Positions 32,296-45,827 of a stretch of DNA of 64,000 nt are shown piece by piece. The notes below the pieces were generated by a model, which was given only the letters and a program-made list of their open reading frames with translations, ran no database searches and was not told the origin of the DNA. Made by a program: the position numbers and the translations under genes. The DNA is from Embiotoca jacksoni (taxonomy: Eukaryota; Chordata; Actinopteri; Embiotocidae), in the NCBI GenBank assembly GCA_022577435.1, contig JAKOON010000011.1, positions 12,509,198 to 12,573,197 of the forward strand. The letters are read 5' to 3'. Position 1 is the first letter of the stretch; each line of letters opens with the position of its first letter.

Positions 32296-35200
32296 ACCGG
32301 ACGGCCGTTTTATCGCTGCTGATCGTTAGCAGCTCAGTGTTCCTGCTGTTCCAGCTGTACTACTACCGGAAGTACGTCAGCAAGGTAAGACACGCCCAGG
32401 ATTTAAAAAAAAAAAACGAGATTCAAAGGCGCCAAACATTTGTGAATAAGTTTTCTTCCTATTAATGAACAATAACATGCAGCTCTGGTTTTAGGTACAC
32501 GTTCCTATATGTTGTTAAACTATCCTTCAGGCCTGGTGAAATTCTTCTAAATCAGCCGAATGGCACTTCTTGTCCAGCTTTAACATCGTCTGCTTTGAAG
32601 ATAGTGTTTGTGTATTAGTTGCTGTCTTTTGGAGGGAAAACATTTAAAACGCCTGTTGATCAAAGTTCTGATTCGTGTTTCTCCTGCAGCAGCTCGGTCC
32701 TCACATCCTGAACCCAGCAGGACACCCAACCGCCAGCCACGTCCAATGGGTGAGTCGGCACAAACGTGAGCACTGCTTTTAAGTAAGCTGGAGGAACAGA
32801 TTTTTCTTTTCCATTTTGTTCCAAACACGGTAACCATGCCGCTGTTTCTCTCCGCAGCAGACGGTGAAGAAGTTTCTGGTGTTGGCGCAGCATTTCAGGC
32901 TGCCGCTGTTTCTCGCCGACACCGCTGCACTTTCACGGCTCTCCCAGGATGCTTTGCGGCAGAGAGACCGGCTGATGCGTGAGCCGCACTGCAGCTTCCT
33001 GTGCACCGGCCGGCCTGTCACATCATTCGCTCTGCACGCCAACCTGTGGAAGTATGACGTGAGTACATCATTTTTTTTATTCTACTGTCATGTCTTCAGC
33101 CGCTGTTGGAGCATGCAAGTTGTTAAAGAATATTTCATTTTTAATTTGTGTAAATAATTTTTCAGCCTGGCTTCCTATTGGCTGCTGAGCGGAAAGGCTT
33201 CCAGCTGCTGGAGCTGCGTGGAGAGGACCCGCGATTGGCCAGTCTGGACACCTTATCAGGAGAGAAGATCCCCCTGCACTTCCTGTTCCGCCTCCACAGT
33301 TACATCATCCAGGTGGGTGGGGCCCCCAAATTAGTTGAAGTGTCTGTATTTTGTCCAGGTGGTGTCAAGCCCTGTTCTGTCCAGGTGGATGTCAATGCTG
33401 TCCTTTTCGCTCACCCCAACAAAATGTTGAAGTACCTGTTTTTTTTCCACTTGAAGTAACTGCCTTGTCCAGTTGGTGATTTTGAAGTACCGGTTTTGTC
33501 CAGGTGCTGGTGTGTAAGGCCCAGTTTGGTCCAGGTGGATGTCTATGCTGTCCTTTTCTCTCACCCCAACCGGTCGAGACAGATGGCCGCCCACCTCTGA
33601 GACTGGTTCTGTCGAAGGTTTCTTCCTGTTAAAAGGGAGTTTTTCCTTCCCACTGTTGGAGGTTTTTCTCCCTTAAAGAGGAGTTTTTCCCTCTTAGCTT
33701 ATGTGGGAATTGTTGAATTGTTGGGTTTCTCTGTATAATATTTTAAAGTTCTGTTGTCACGACTTTAATGTGTTAAGTGCCATGAAATAACCCGTGTTGT
33801 GATTTGGTGCTATATAAATAAAATTGAATTGAAAAGTACCCGTGTTTTCTCTAGGTGGCGTTGATGTAGTTTTTTTTTTTTTTTTTTTTTTTTTGTAGGT
33901 GGTGTTTTTGTACGAGCGCAGTGGGAACTACCTGTGGCACGGGTCTTTACGCCTCAAAGCCAACGTGGACCGGAGCTTTGCCCCCTTCAAACTGCTGGAC
34001 TATGGACGCCACGCCGGAGCTTACGACAGGTTAAACAAACACACGAGTTCACGTCGACATCATGTCGCAGGATTATCAGTTTGACTGACTTTCGAAGAGG
34101 CCGCGTCCTCTGATGTGTCTGACCTTCCTTTTTCTGTTCCGTCGCCCCCCTGCAGGCCGGAGCTGATCCTGACCGTCCTGGACGGCGTCGACGTGCGAGT
34201 CCCGCGCAACATCACCCGATTCCTGATGCAGCAGCGACACGCTCGCTTCCTGGAGTGCCGTTACCGTGACGCCCGGAACTTCCTGCAGGTCTGTGGTGAA
34301 AAGCGGGAAATGAACGTGAAAAAGACGCGTTCAGGAACTGGGATGTAATTATATTAAAAAATATTCTAATCAAAACACAGTCGAAATGAAAAATGGTGAA
34401 TACTAATTTTTTTTAATTCGGTTTCTCTAAATTTGAGGGGGGAATAAAACAACAAATTGTGTTTGCTCTCTTTCTACACTTCCTGTGACGGCAGCTCTAC
34501 CCCGATGACTCGTCTGCAGCGGCGGTGGAATTTCGGAGGAAATCGAAGTCGTTGCTTCATTTAGCCGCTCATACCCTCGCTCACCTCGATGTCCCGTTTT
34601 GGCTGAGCAGCGGCACGTGTCTCGGTAACACGTCAACGCACTAACATCTCCGTATCCTCACATGTGACATGCTAACATCTCAGTACCCTCATGATGGCTC
34701 TCTGTCTCCCCCCGCAGGCTGGTTCAGACAGTGCAGCATCATCTCCTACAGTCGAGACGTCGATATCGGGATTTTCATCAAGGACTTCAGGTCGGACATC
34801 GTTTCAGCGTTCAGAGACGCCGGCCTGTCACTCAAACACAAGTTTGGAAAGGTCGAAACTTAATTTTCTCTTTTTCAGTTTTTGTCACTTTTTATTAAAG
34901 TTGACTTTTATTTTTGTCGTTAACTCTGTTTAATTTCAACATTTTACTTCAGTTTATATGCTACTACTAAGTTTTTGTTATTAATAATACTTTATTCTAA
35001 CTCAGATTTATGTTTTATTTTCCCATTTTAATCCATTCATCTCAGTCTGAAGCTTTTTTCATTTTATTTTGAAATGCAGACGGAGGACAGTCTGGAGCTG
35101 TCATTTCTAAATGAAGACGTCAAACTGGACATTTTCTTTTTCTATGAAGACGGAGACATCGTGTGGAACGGAGGAACGCAGGCGAAGAGCGGCAGGAAGT

Positions 35201-35712
35201 TCAAGTAAGAATATTTGTAATGACTCGTCAGCAGCAGCGTTTGTTCAGGCAGCATCAAACCAAATCAGGCGTTTTAGGTTTCTGAGAAAGGTGGGCGGGG
35301 CATAGTGTCCTCCCAGCTCATCCAAATATGGTCACTTCTGGCTCTAAAAAAAACAAGATGTGGAAGGTTCAAATTTTGACTAAAGGCTTCAAAAACGTCC
35401 GTTCACAAACTGACTGCAGTGTTTTCTGTTGTTTCTCTGATGCTCTGTGAAACATTGTAAAAAAAATTTTTTTTAAAAACGTTTTTGTTTTTTTTCAGGT
35501 ACATCTTCCCTCGTTTCTCGCTCTGTTGGGTGGAGTTTCTCGAGCTGAAAGTTCGCGTTCCGTGCCAGACACTCGACTACGTCACAGCGAACTACGGCGC
35601 CACCTGGAGCGTCCCGGTGAGGAGCTGGGACTGGAAGACATCGCCAAGCAACGTGCAGGAAAATGGGGTGTGGCCTATGGTTGAGTGGGCGGAGCTTATC
35701 CAAGTGTACTGA
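32283..35712 (+). CDS. fktn: fktn: fukutin, ribitol-phosphate transferase of alpha-dystroglycan
   Basis: Ten coding exons: 32283-32384, 32690-32749, 32858-33058, 33166-33312, 33899-34029, 34156-34288, 34495-34624, 34718-34851, 35080-35204, 35499-35712. Total 1377 nt, 458 aa (human 461). A type II membrane anchor lies at residues 9-28 (LSLLIVSSSVFLLFQLYYY). The catalytic half holds RSGNYLWHGSLRLKAN, PFWLSSGTCLGWFRQCSI, the DxD motif in YSRDVDIGIF, KLDIFFFYEDGD-type sequence, WNGGTQAKSGRKFKY and CWVEFLELKVRVPC, all matching fukutin. Fukutin acts in the Golgi and adds ribitol-5-phosphate to the O-mannosyl glycan of alpha-dystroglycan from CDP-ribitol. The exon 8 donor is weak (AAG|GTCGAA). It lies head-to-head with apc and tail-to-tail with ufc1. 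Confidence 0.97.
33383..33836. mobile_element. teleost interspersed retroposon-like repeat in fktn intron 4
   Basis: The stretch from TCTCACCCCAACCGGTCGAG (33560) through GAGGTTTTTCTCCCTTAAAG-type sequence to a tail TATAAATAAAATTGAATTGA (ends about 33836) matches a repeat I know as very common in fish genomes, probably the 3' part of a LINE/SINE lineage with an ATTGA-type tail. A second copy of ggtggatgtc(a/t)atgctgtcc lies 150 bp upstream (33383), so the 5' end is partly duplicated. Plus orientation is suggested by the tail. Family name not assigned. Confidence 0.65.
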
Positions 35713-36480
35713 GAGGAAATGGAGAAGTAAAGACTTTGACCTGATTCTGTTTTTTTTTTTGTTTTTTTTTAAAGATATTACTGGTTGACTTTGTAATTTC
35801 CTGTTCGTGTTTCCACTGCTGACCTGTGACACGGCGCCCCCTACATGTTAACTGGGAACGATGATGTTTCAAACAAACAGGAAATGATGCAATACAAGTG
35901 ACGTCACCGGTTAAAATGTGACATTAGAAGCTTCTGCAGCAGCGAAACGTTTGAAAACTGATCAGTTTGTAAATGATGAATCACAAGACATAATGTGGAC
36001 TGATTCAGTGTTTAGTGTGTTTTTAATGGATGTTGTGTTGAATAAACTGAAGAACATTTTCTCTGACGTCAGACTTCAAACACAAACATCATCCCGTCAG
36101 AGTAACAGTCAAGTAGATAGTCAGACACTGTTTTCCCGCTACATTTAAGCTCCTGACTGAACTTTACCTGTTGCTCAGAGCTGTTGTTTGTGACTCTGTT
36201 GATCAGCTGCTAAACAGACTGTATCCACTACACATTATACACACTCAACTTTATATACGGTCAGTGGACCGCTCCGGTTTCTGCTTGTCACCCAACTCTT
36301 TAACTTTTTGATAATAAAAGTCAGATCTCATCAACCACCGGTTTATTACACCATTTTGATTCGACGTCACTTGTTATTAGGTCATAAGTCTCCACCAGAC
36401 TCCCGTTTTTTTTGTTGTTTTTTTTCCCCATCATTTTTAACTGTTCAGTTTTCAGGTCTGTGAGGTGTCTTCCAGTGACG
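35713..36480. other. convergent 3' regions of fktn and ufc1
   Basis: Candidate fktn poly(A) signals AATAAA at 36041-36046 and 36313-36318. A minus-strand AATAAA (plus TTTATT, 36342-36347) could serve ufc1. If these are used, the two 3' UTRs end within about 300 bp or overlap slightly. On the ufc1 strand an A-rich run lies at about 36405-36425. Confidence 0.55.
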
Positions 36481-36996
36481 TCACTCCGACGCTGCCTCGC
36501 GCGGCCGTTCCTTATGGACCACGATCCCTTTGCTGATAAGGTCCGGGATCTCCACGGCCAGCCAGGGTCCAAGTCCGAGTGCCATCAGGTGCGCCAGGCC
36601 GAAGCGCGGCGCGTTGCGGGCCCACAGCGGCGCAAAGTGCTCGGTCAGGCAGATCTTCCCACCGCGGTACATCTTGGCCGTCTTCCCGTCCAGCTCCGGG
36701 ATCGCCACCTCTGGCGCCGTGGCCGGGTACGTCACCGGGATGTCAAACTCCAACCGGAACTCGTAGCGCAGCAGCTCGTGGATGAACCAGCACGTGCCGG
36801 TCCAGCGCGTCCCGTCCGCGTTGGACTCGAGGCGGAACCAGTCGTTGTCCGCCGCCTTGTTCTGCTCCACGAACCCGATCAGCGCCTGGTACTCCTCCTT
36901 TAGCCGCTGCGGCCACAGAGCACGGTCCCTCGGCCCCGCGTGCGTCTTCTGCAGCGGGATCTGCGACACGGCCCTGCGCGTGGCCTCGTCCGCCAT
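36481..36996 (-). CDS. ufc1: ufc1: UFM1-conjugating enzyme 1, single exon
   Basis: One uninterrupted frame of 171 aa (human UFC1 167 aa), starting MADEATRRAVSQIPLQKT and ending ISKGIVVHKERPREAASE. Conserved blocks: AGPRDR, RLKEEYQALI, NDWFRLES, CWFIHELLRYEF, FDIPVTYP, AVEIPDL and the catalytic site MYRGGKICLTEHF with Cys116 at the same number as in human. UFC1 is the E2 that carries UFM1 from UBA5 to UFL1 in ER-associated UFMylation. The human gene has several introns; this copy has none, no stop or frameshift, and very GC-rich third positions. An A-rich stretch (about 36405-36425) lies 55-75 nt past the stop on its strand. It may be a functional retrogene or an intron-loss form of the ancestral gene. 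Confidence 0.93.
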   Translation of the reverse strand: MADEATRRAVSQIPLQKTHAGPRDRALWPQRLKEEYQALIGFVEQNKAADNDWFRLESNADGTRWTGTCWFIHELLRYEFRLEFDIPVTYPATAPEVAIPELDGKTAKMYRGGKICLTEHFAPLWARNAPRFGLAHLMALGLGPWLAVEIPDLISKGIVVHKERPREAASE

Positions 36997-38623
36997 GTGT
37001 GTGTGTGAAGAAGTAAAAAAAAAAAGAAGTTAAGAGTTTGAATTTGTTCCGTTCAGTCAGTTCTGGTGTGAGGACTGACGTGGATTTCCGATCTGACACC
37101 GACCGGAAGCTGTACCAGTCCGCACCAACCACTTCCTGGAAGAGGTTTTCAAAACAAAAGCCTCCACGCGATTCGGAAATCACGCGACTTGACATTTCTA
37201 AACTCTTTTGTTTCTCAATTGGAACCGACAACCTGCTGGTCCAGACCCGGTCCTCTTCTGATCAGAGTCTTCCCCGCTGCTCCTCAGTTCTACTTCCTCT
37301 GAAGAAGAACCTCCTCGGAACCGCAGGCCGGACGCCAACCTGCCGTCTTCAATTGGACTTTAGAGGAACTTGTTTTCCATCAGCTAAGTTATTTTTATGA
37401 GCTCTGAGAATCATCAACTGGACGTGGTCTCACTGACCCCCGTGTCCACCTGCATTATCTGCTTGTCCTGATCTGCCCCGGCGTTATCGGATCACAAGTG
37501 TCCCGCTTTAAGCCGTGTGTTCACACCTGGCATTAACATGCGTCATCAGTGACCGCTTGTGATCGGCTCTCGCGTGCCTCCTACGTACGTAAATGAGCAC
37601 GTCGTACACCGTGAAAACATACAAATCAATAAGCACAATGTCACAAACAGAAACACAAGTTGAAACGGCAGGTTATAAAATGAGACGTCTCCGCCCACAG
37701 TTATAAAATCGACGACGCATTTCATGTTTGTAAATATCTGAACACATTTCAGTACGTTTGTGATTCACAAACTGAAACGTCAGAACAGGATGGGCTCGGG
37801 TTCAGATTATTTAATGTTTGCAGCGTCCTCGACCTTTTGACCTTCGCGCGCTGCCACTTGGAAACGTCATCAGGAGGCATTGACTTGTGCTGATGAGACG
37901 TAGTTTCACGACACCGCGGCCCCTTTTTAACTGTGTTTTAGAGCTCGAGCGACTGATGGAAGATAATTTTCTACAGGAACCATCGGGGCCAAACTGAAGC
38001 GTCAGTGATCAGTTCTGAAGAGACAGAATCTCCTGATGTGAGACGGCAGTGGTGGCGTTAAATCAGGTGACAACACCTCTGACTCTGAGTCTGAGTTTTG
38101 GGCTTTCACATTAAAGGCAGAACAACGAATGCACGTTTCCAAATGATGAACTTAATATTACATTATTTGTTGGATTTGTTTTGTTGTCTGAACCTTAGAA
38201 AAAAAAGTATTAAACTTGAATCATTTTATTGATTGATGAAATGGTCTCTTTATACATTGAAGTGTTTTTATTTATTTATTTTACCTCATGGTCTGTCATT
38301 TATGTCAGTTTTTTATTGTTTTTATTTTCCTTTGAATCGATCTCCTGCTTTCTGATTGACTCGAACGGTGTGTGGCCGCGGCGGTCCTGCAGGTGGCGGT
38401 ACTTCAACTGGCTTCTAGTTCCGAGCAGCAGCAGCAGCAGCAGAAGAAGAAGAAACTTACAACAACAGGCGCAGTCCGCCATTTGCTTCTTGGAGCTGAG
38501 ATCAGGCGGCTTTTTTTTTTTTTTTTTTTTTTTAAATTCTATCGGCGTTTCTACTCAAACTAAAACGCGTTTCACCCGCAGCACCACCTGCGCACGAGGC
38601 GGGATCGCGTCACAGCGGCGGTG
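36997..38623. other. ufc1 - ythdc1 divergent intergenic region
   Basis: Head-to-head spacing of about 1.6 kb. The ufc1 side carries an ACCGGAAGC ETS-type core (about 37099-37107). The ythdc1 side carries CCGCCATTT (about 38477) and a GC-rich leader with a CAG-rich run at 38418-38440. Nothing coding is recognised in between. Confidence 0.5.
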
Positions 38624-39072
38624 ATGGCGGCCGACCGGCGCGAGGACAAGGGTGAGACGCGATGCTGCTTTGTTAGCAGCTGTTAGCATTAGCATGTGTA
38701 GTCTTTGTTCCGTCGTCCGTTCAACTGCGGGTTAAAATAATCGGCGAAACTTCGACACGCGGTGGCTGGTCGCGTCGGTTAGTGACTAAAGTGACCGGTG
38801 ATAACCGACAGAGGCTCGCGCGTGCCCTCCCTTTCGTTTTTGTCATTGCTTTTCCACGAGTGGCCGCCGCTAACTTCTCGCCGCTGCGCCACACGCTCCA
38901 TTCAAGAAATCTGAATCGCTGAATACTGTTGTATTTAAATGGGGAATCACGTGGAGACGTGCGGAGACCACCGTGAACGAGATCAGACGTGTGTTTGGAA
39001 ACCGTGGATCCGTTCAACCGGTCCGAGGTCATTTCAGGAGTCTGTAACTGAACTGGTGTGATGCTGAAGAAT

Positions 39073-39113
<41 letters not shown>

Positions 39114-42100
39114 ACACGTTTCAAATTTCCGGTGACAAGTTCCCTTTATTCCGGTGTTGTTTTGACTGAAGTCCTTCGGCTCAACAAAAGTAGTTAAATA
39201 TATGAAAAGGAAAGCGCGTAAATGCGTTTTAAATGGAATATCGTTCCTGTTGTCAGAGGGAGTAAATAATGACTTCACACCTACAAATAAAACACACTGA
39301 TGGCAATATTTACTGAATGTTTTCAGCTGCCATTAATGCTGCTGGAACTGGGAATCCTCTCTGTAAAATAAAAATAATAATAATAATAATGTATGACATT
39401 CATTACCACCGAGGGTTCTCACTCCTCCCCGAGTTGTACATCCCGAGTGAAATCAGGTTTTGTAAATTGAATTTACTTTATGGATCCCTTTATCTTCACG
39501 TGAATCAAACACCCAAAGCTCCTCGTTGCTACTTTCCAAAACCTTCTTGGCCGTCTCTGTGCGATTATCCGCCTCCTGGGATTTTTCTCAGTTTTAGATC
39601 CAGACACAGCAGCCGAGTGCAGTCGAGCTCTCTTCTCAGCATCCCAGCGCCGGCTGTGAGTCACGAACAGATGAAATATGAGGTGGAGACTCTTAAGATT
39701 TGAACCACATTCCTGAGCCGCACTATCGCCGAGATGTTTGTGTTTTCCAAAAAAAAAAAAAATCAAAAAAATTGGTATACACGATTATCGTTTTTCCATA
39801 TTTCCCCTGTTTTTACCAGCGCCTGGTTGTAATGTGTTACTCCCGTCCAAACGTGGCGGTAATGCACCCGAAAGCTTTCTACAGTCTTCCTTTTGAAAAT
39901 CGAATAGTTCCAATCAAATTTCGAAAAGTACTTGAGTTTGGATTGGCTATCCACGATGCTTAAAGAAACAGCGTGGCGAGGGTGCAGTGGGAGTGTTGTA
40001 GTTCACAGTGTGACGTTAAGGTGGCAATGTTCGGACGTGTCAGGGGACTCGGGCCGGTCCAGTGTTGCACCTGTCAGGTGTAAGAAACAACTGTTTTGCT
40101 GTTTCAGACGGAGAACTCAACGTTCTGGAGGATTTGCTGACTGAAGCTCCGGATCAGGACGACGAGCTCTACAACCCGGAAACCGAGCGCGACGTCAGCG
40201 ACAAGAAAGGTAACACTGGTTCCACTGATCAGCTACTGGTACTATTACTGATTGATACAACTTCAAGTACTACTGAAAGTACTTCAGGTACTACCCCTGA
40301 TACTACTACCCCTGATGGTACTACTCATAACACCATTGAAAGTACTATAGATAAAACCATTGATAGAATTACAGGTACTACCCTTGATGGTACTACAGAC
40401 TTGCTGATATTTATGATAAAATATTATCATATGGTGGTGATTTTTCACATAAACCCTGATTTCTGTCTCAGGAACAAAGAGGAAGAGTGAGCGCTCTGAC
40501 AGCCAGGATCTGAAGAGGCTACGCACCTCATCAGGCCACGCTCCTTCCAGGTCATCTTCCACCAACAAGAGAGCCGCAGTGCTGCCCCTGTCCTCCTCCA
40601 AGAAGGCCTCTAGCCCTCGGGGGCGACACTCTGCAGCGTACCGACACGAGTACTACGAGGAGCGAAAGGCGCGGCGAGGGCCCCGAGAGGGGACCAGGAA
40701 CTGTGCCGGAGAGGACCCCCGGCGCCGGGAGTCCCAGAGGGGCCTGGAGGGTTTGAACCAGGTACTGACACTACTTCAGCTACTACGACTGCTACCAGTG
40801 TTTTCTTTCAGCCAATCGTGTTAATTTCCTGTTTGCCTTCAGAAGTTGCGGCGTGAGGAGCGACGGCCAAGCCCCTCCCCTCACGAGGAGGGCAACCAAT
40901 CAGAGGCGGAGCCAGGAGCAGAGTATGGTTCTGAGCAGGCGTCAGGCAGCTCTTCTCCCACCGCCTCCCACGTAGAAGAGGAGGGGGAGGACGATCAAGA
41001 GGAAGAGGAAGAGGAGGAGGAGGGCATGGAGGAGGAAGAAGAAGAAGAGGAGGAGGAGGAAGAAGAGGAAGGAGAGAAGGAGGAAGAAGAGGAGGAGGAG
41101 GAAGAGGAGGAATACGAGCGTCGTGGCGGTGTTGAAGGGAACGACTATGACACTCGAAGCGAGGCTGGCGACTCCCACTCCGCCTCCTCCGTCAGTTTCT
41201 CTGACGGCGAGTCAGCCCACTCAGGCTCCGCCTCCGAGGGATCAGGTAACCATAACGACAACAAAACAATTTTTTTACTTCATCTGAGTTTTCGAGAATC
41301 AATCAGCTTAAACAAAACACTTTGTGATGTTGCAGTTAAAGATTCGTTTCTGTTGTTTTGGTGAAGTCAAAGCAAACAGTCAACGTTATACTGAAAGGAT
41401 TCTCTTATCTAATCCTCTGCTTTTATTGTGAAAGGCTCAGAGAAGAAGCGGGAGAAGCTGTCGTCGTCGGTCCGAGAAGTTCGTAAAGGGATTGAGAGTA
41501 AGTAGGCTCGAAATGTACCTCGCTTCACGGCACGTTTCCTGGAGCAGTTACTCACGTGAAAGTAATGGGATTACTCGAGACTGTTCCCTGTGAAGTAACC
41601 AGATCACAACCACTTCCTGTGTTGTTGCAGATCCGACCAGTAAGTTGCGTTACATCCTGCGAGATGCTCGATTCTTCCTCATCAAGAGCAACAACCACGA
41701 GAACGTGTCCCTGGCTAAAGCAAAGGTACGCTGGTGGTCATGAGTCGCTCCCGCGTAGTTGCCGTGTGTGGCGGCGGATGTCCTCGTGTTGACGTAACGG
41801 TTTTATGACGCGTCTCTGACCTGCAGGGCGTTTGGTCGACGTTGCCGGTCAACGAGAAGAAGCTGAACGCCGCCTTCCGCTCGGCGCGGAGCGTCATCCT
41901 CGTCTTCTCCGTGAGGGAGAGCGGCAAGTTCCAAGGTGCGTACAGGAAATTCTCCTTCGACTGACTCCTTCTGTTAGTCCTCCGTCTTATTCACTGGGGC
42001 TCAGTTGACTGCGGGAGATGTGATCGGCCTCTTTTCTCTCGTCCTCCTTCAGGTTTTGCTCGTCTGGCCTCGGAGTCCCATCATGGCGGCTCTCCGATCC

Positions 42101-45100
42101 ACTGGGTTCTTCCGGCTGGCATGAACGCCAAGATGCTGGGAGGAGTCTTCAAGATCGACTGGCTGTGCAGGTAAACGGCTCGGTGGTACCCGCGGATCCG
42201 CCTCTCGCTGGAGGTGGGAGACGAGCTCAGTCGGCTCAACTCTCGACCGAACCGAGACTACGTAGCAGGAAACCAGGCGGACGGATGGCGGGACAGTTCA
42301 GGCCGAAGGGCAGCCGGTGGTTATGACCTTTCTAAAAACGGATATAAGCACGCTAGAACAAACTACAGGTGTAATGGACTTTAAAAAAAAATAAAGAAAT
42401 TCTTGTTGTTCCATCACTGAGTCCGAACGTTGAAATTATCAGTTATAATTAAAAAAAAAACACCGCCATCAGGACAAGAACATGTAAAAGTTACCAAACT
42501 GCTGAAACTGAGAGAAAAATGAAAAGTATGCGGTGATTTGCAAATCACATAAACCCATATTTAATTGAAAAAAGACCAAAGACAACATAACATGTTGAAA
42601 TGGAGGAATTTCATTGTTTTACAAAAACTATATGCTCATTTTGAATTTGTTGCCAGTAACACCTTTCAAAAAATGTTGGGACAGGAGCAACGAAAGACAA
42701 GAAAAGTTGTCAAACGCTAAAAAAATATCTCAAGACTAATTAGGTTACCTGGCAACAGATCAGGAACATGATTGGGTATAATAAGAGCATCCCAGAGAGG
42801 CGGAGTCTCAGCAGTGAAGATGGTTCACCACTCTGTGAAACAGACACAATTCTGTGGTGGAAATCACTGCATGGGCTCAGGAACACTTCAGAAAATCATT
42901 GTCTGTGAACACAGTTCATCGCTGCATCCACGAATGCAGGTTAAAACTCTACAAAGAAGAAAGCAGATGTAAACGTGATCCAGAAACACCGGAGCTCATT
43001 TACGATGGACTGAAAGGGGAAAACTGTCATGCGGTCTGACGTATCAAAATTTGAGATTCTTTTTTGGAAATCATGGACATCGTGTCCTCCTGGTGCTGCG
43101 TCCTGTCTTCAGTCTGACACTGTGAACCAGATGTTTTGCTCCCTGCTGGCCTTTTTAACTCGGCGTTTGTTTTTTACAGGAGGGAGCTTCCTTTTATCAA
43201 GACGGCCCATCTGTCCAACCCCTGGAACGAACACAAGCCCGTCAAAATCGGACGCGACGGACAGGTCCGCCCGCGGTCTCTAATGCTTCTGTTTGCTTTT
43301 CACGTTGTGTCCGTGAGCTCGCTAAGACATCGTCTCTTTCAGGAGATCCAACCGGACATCGGCGCTCAGCTCTGCGCCCTGTTCCCATTGGACGAGAGCG
43401 TTGACATTCACCAAGTGGCCCGCCGCGTTCGTCACAAGCGCCGGACACCGACGGAGCCACGGCCTCGAGGCCGACCGCCGCAGCGTGAACCGGGAAGGTT
43501 AGCCAATCACCAAGCTCCTCCTCCCGCTTCCTGTTCTTCTTCTTCTCCTGCTGCAACCACGGCGCCACCTGCTGCCGGACGATGGAGACGGCGGCTGCCT
43601 TTAGCCGGCGGCTAGCTATCCCGTGGCTGGCATTGCTGGTTCTCTAGTTGTTGTGTTTCTTCCAGTGTGGAGCTGCCCCCAGAGTTACGCCTCGTCTGTG
43701 GTCGAAGTCTTAACAAAGTCAGACAGGAAGTTGAAATCCTCGGTGGGGCGACGCTCGGTTAACAGCTCACATCACAGAGTCGAATGCTTCACTTAATCTT
43801 AAATTGAATTCTTCATTTGTTGGAGTTTAAGTTGAGCAACAAGGTGCACATTTTACTTTAATTTTGTCTTTAATTCTATATTTTATTTTTGTTAGTGTTT
43901 GTTTTCCATACGTTTTAAATAGCTCAAACAAACAGCGCTCAAGTTTTTCAACTTTGTTGTTGCTAAATTTCTCCCTTTGTAGCTTTTTGTCTTTGCAGGA
44001 TTTTGATACTTCGGAAGTAAAAAAAAAAAATCTATCTGTTTGGCTTGTAGCTGGACTGTGGCTGACCCTTTCAGAATAAAAGCAGAAAGGATGAGCGTCA
44101 CTGGCTGGACTGATGGAAGGGGCGGGTGAGGGAGGGGCGAGCGAGGTAGAACTAAAGCAGAAAGAGAGAGAGAGAGAGAGGAAGTGGGGGAGCACCTGAG
44201 CTCCCGGAGGACTGTCTCTGGTGTTTGAGAACTTGGTGCAGGTTGGTCGAGCAGGGGGCGGGGCCTCTGGACTATATCCAATGAGAAGGTGTGGTGTGTC
44301 GGGGGTGGGGCTTCCTCGCTTGCTCAAATAAGGTAAAATTACGGAGAGGAAAAGGACTGAATTTAAAAGATAAGATCCTCTTGGACACCCTCCACCTCTT
44401 CTCCCCTCCTCCACCCACCACATGAAAGGACAGCAATAATACACCCCCTCCCCCCAGTGCGCACACACACTGAATCAGGACTGGTTGTTAACAGACTGTT
44501 GATTGGTTCGTGTGCGTGTGTCGCGCTCTCTGATGGACTGAATATAAAGTGTGTGTGAGTGGAGGAGACGAAGAAAAAAAAAAAAAAAGAATCCAGAACG
44601 GACGGAGCGACAGAGAGACGACAAACGTTTGTCTCTTTCGTTTTAAGGACTGTTGGTGGTCTGGAGGGGGCGGGGCTGGTCTGAGAGGGGCGGGGCTTTG
44701 TGTATTGCTTGACAGGACTGCACCATCATCATCATCATCATCACCCCCTCACCCTTTTAAAATAAGAGGGTTAATCAAAAAGCCTTTAAATGGACTGATG
44801 AGGAGAAAAACTGTTTAATATAATGAAAAGTGTTGCCCTCCCTCATGTACAACAGACCCGGTATGTTGTCCCTTTCAGAGGCTTCTTCTTCTTAATTTGT
44901 TTTTTTTATTGTGTGAGTGTGTGTGAAGATAAATTTGTCAGTGAACTGTTACAACAGTCGATGAGAGTAAGTTTAAAATCATCCGATCCTGAACCTGAAG
45001 AACAAACGACTGACCCCCAGAACCTCAGATAGAACCAACGACTGACCCCCAGAACCTCAGATAGAATCAACGACTGACCCCCAGAACCTCAGATAGAACC

Positions 45101-45765
45101 AACGACTCACCCCCAGAACCTCAGATAGAACCAACGACTGACCCCCAGAACCTCAGGTAGAACCAACGACTGACCCCCAGAACCTCAGATAGAACCAACG
45201 ACTGACCCCCAGAACCTCAGATAGAACCAACGACTGACCCCCAGAACCTCAGATAGAACCAACGACTCACCCACAGAACCTCAGATAGAATCAACAACTC
45301 ACCCCCAGAACCTCAGGTAGAACCAACGACTGACCCCCAGACCTCTAGTTGACGTCAGAAGACCAGTTTACAGCCGTGTTTCCACCGCAGGGACTCGGTC
45401 TAAATTAAGTCCAGAAGACCAGAACCTGACTGGACCAATACCAGACAGGACCAGGACCAGGACCAGAACCTGACATGACCTGTAAGAGACAGGACCAGAA
45501 CCTGACTGGACCAATACCAGACAGGACCAGGACCAGAACCTGACTAGACCAGTATGAGACAGAACTAGGACCTGAGTGGACCAGTACGAGACAGGACCAG
45601 GACCAGCAGCATAGGACTGTATTATAGGTTAAGATGATGTTTAGATGTTTACCTGTAAATACCTTTTGGTGACGTTTGGGGAGTTTTTTTTATTTTTTAT
45701 TATCGTGTTGAAATTTGAGCTGAGTGAGTTTTCAAGTTTGAATTGATGTGCGTGTGTGTATTTGT

Positions 45766-45827
<62 letters not shown>

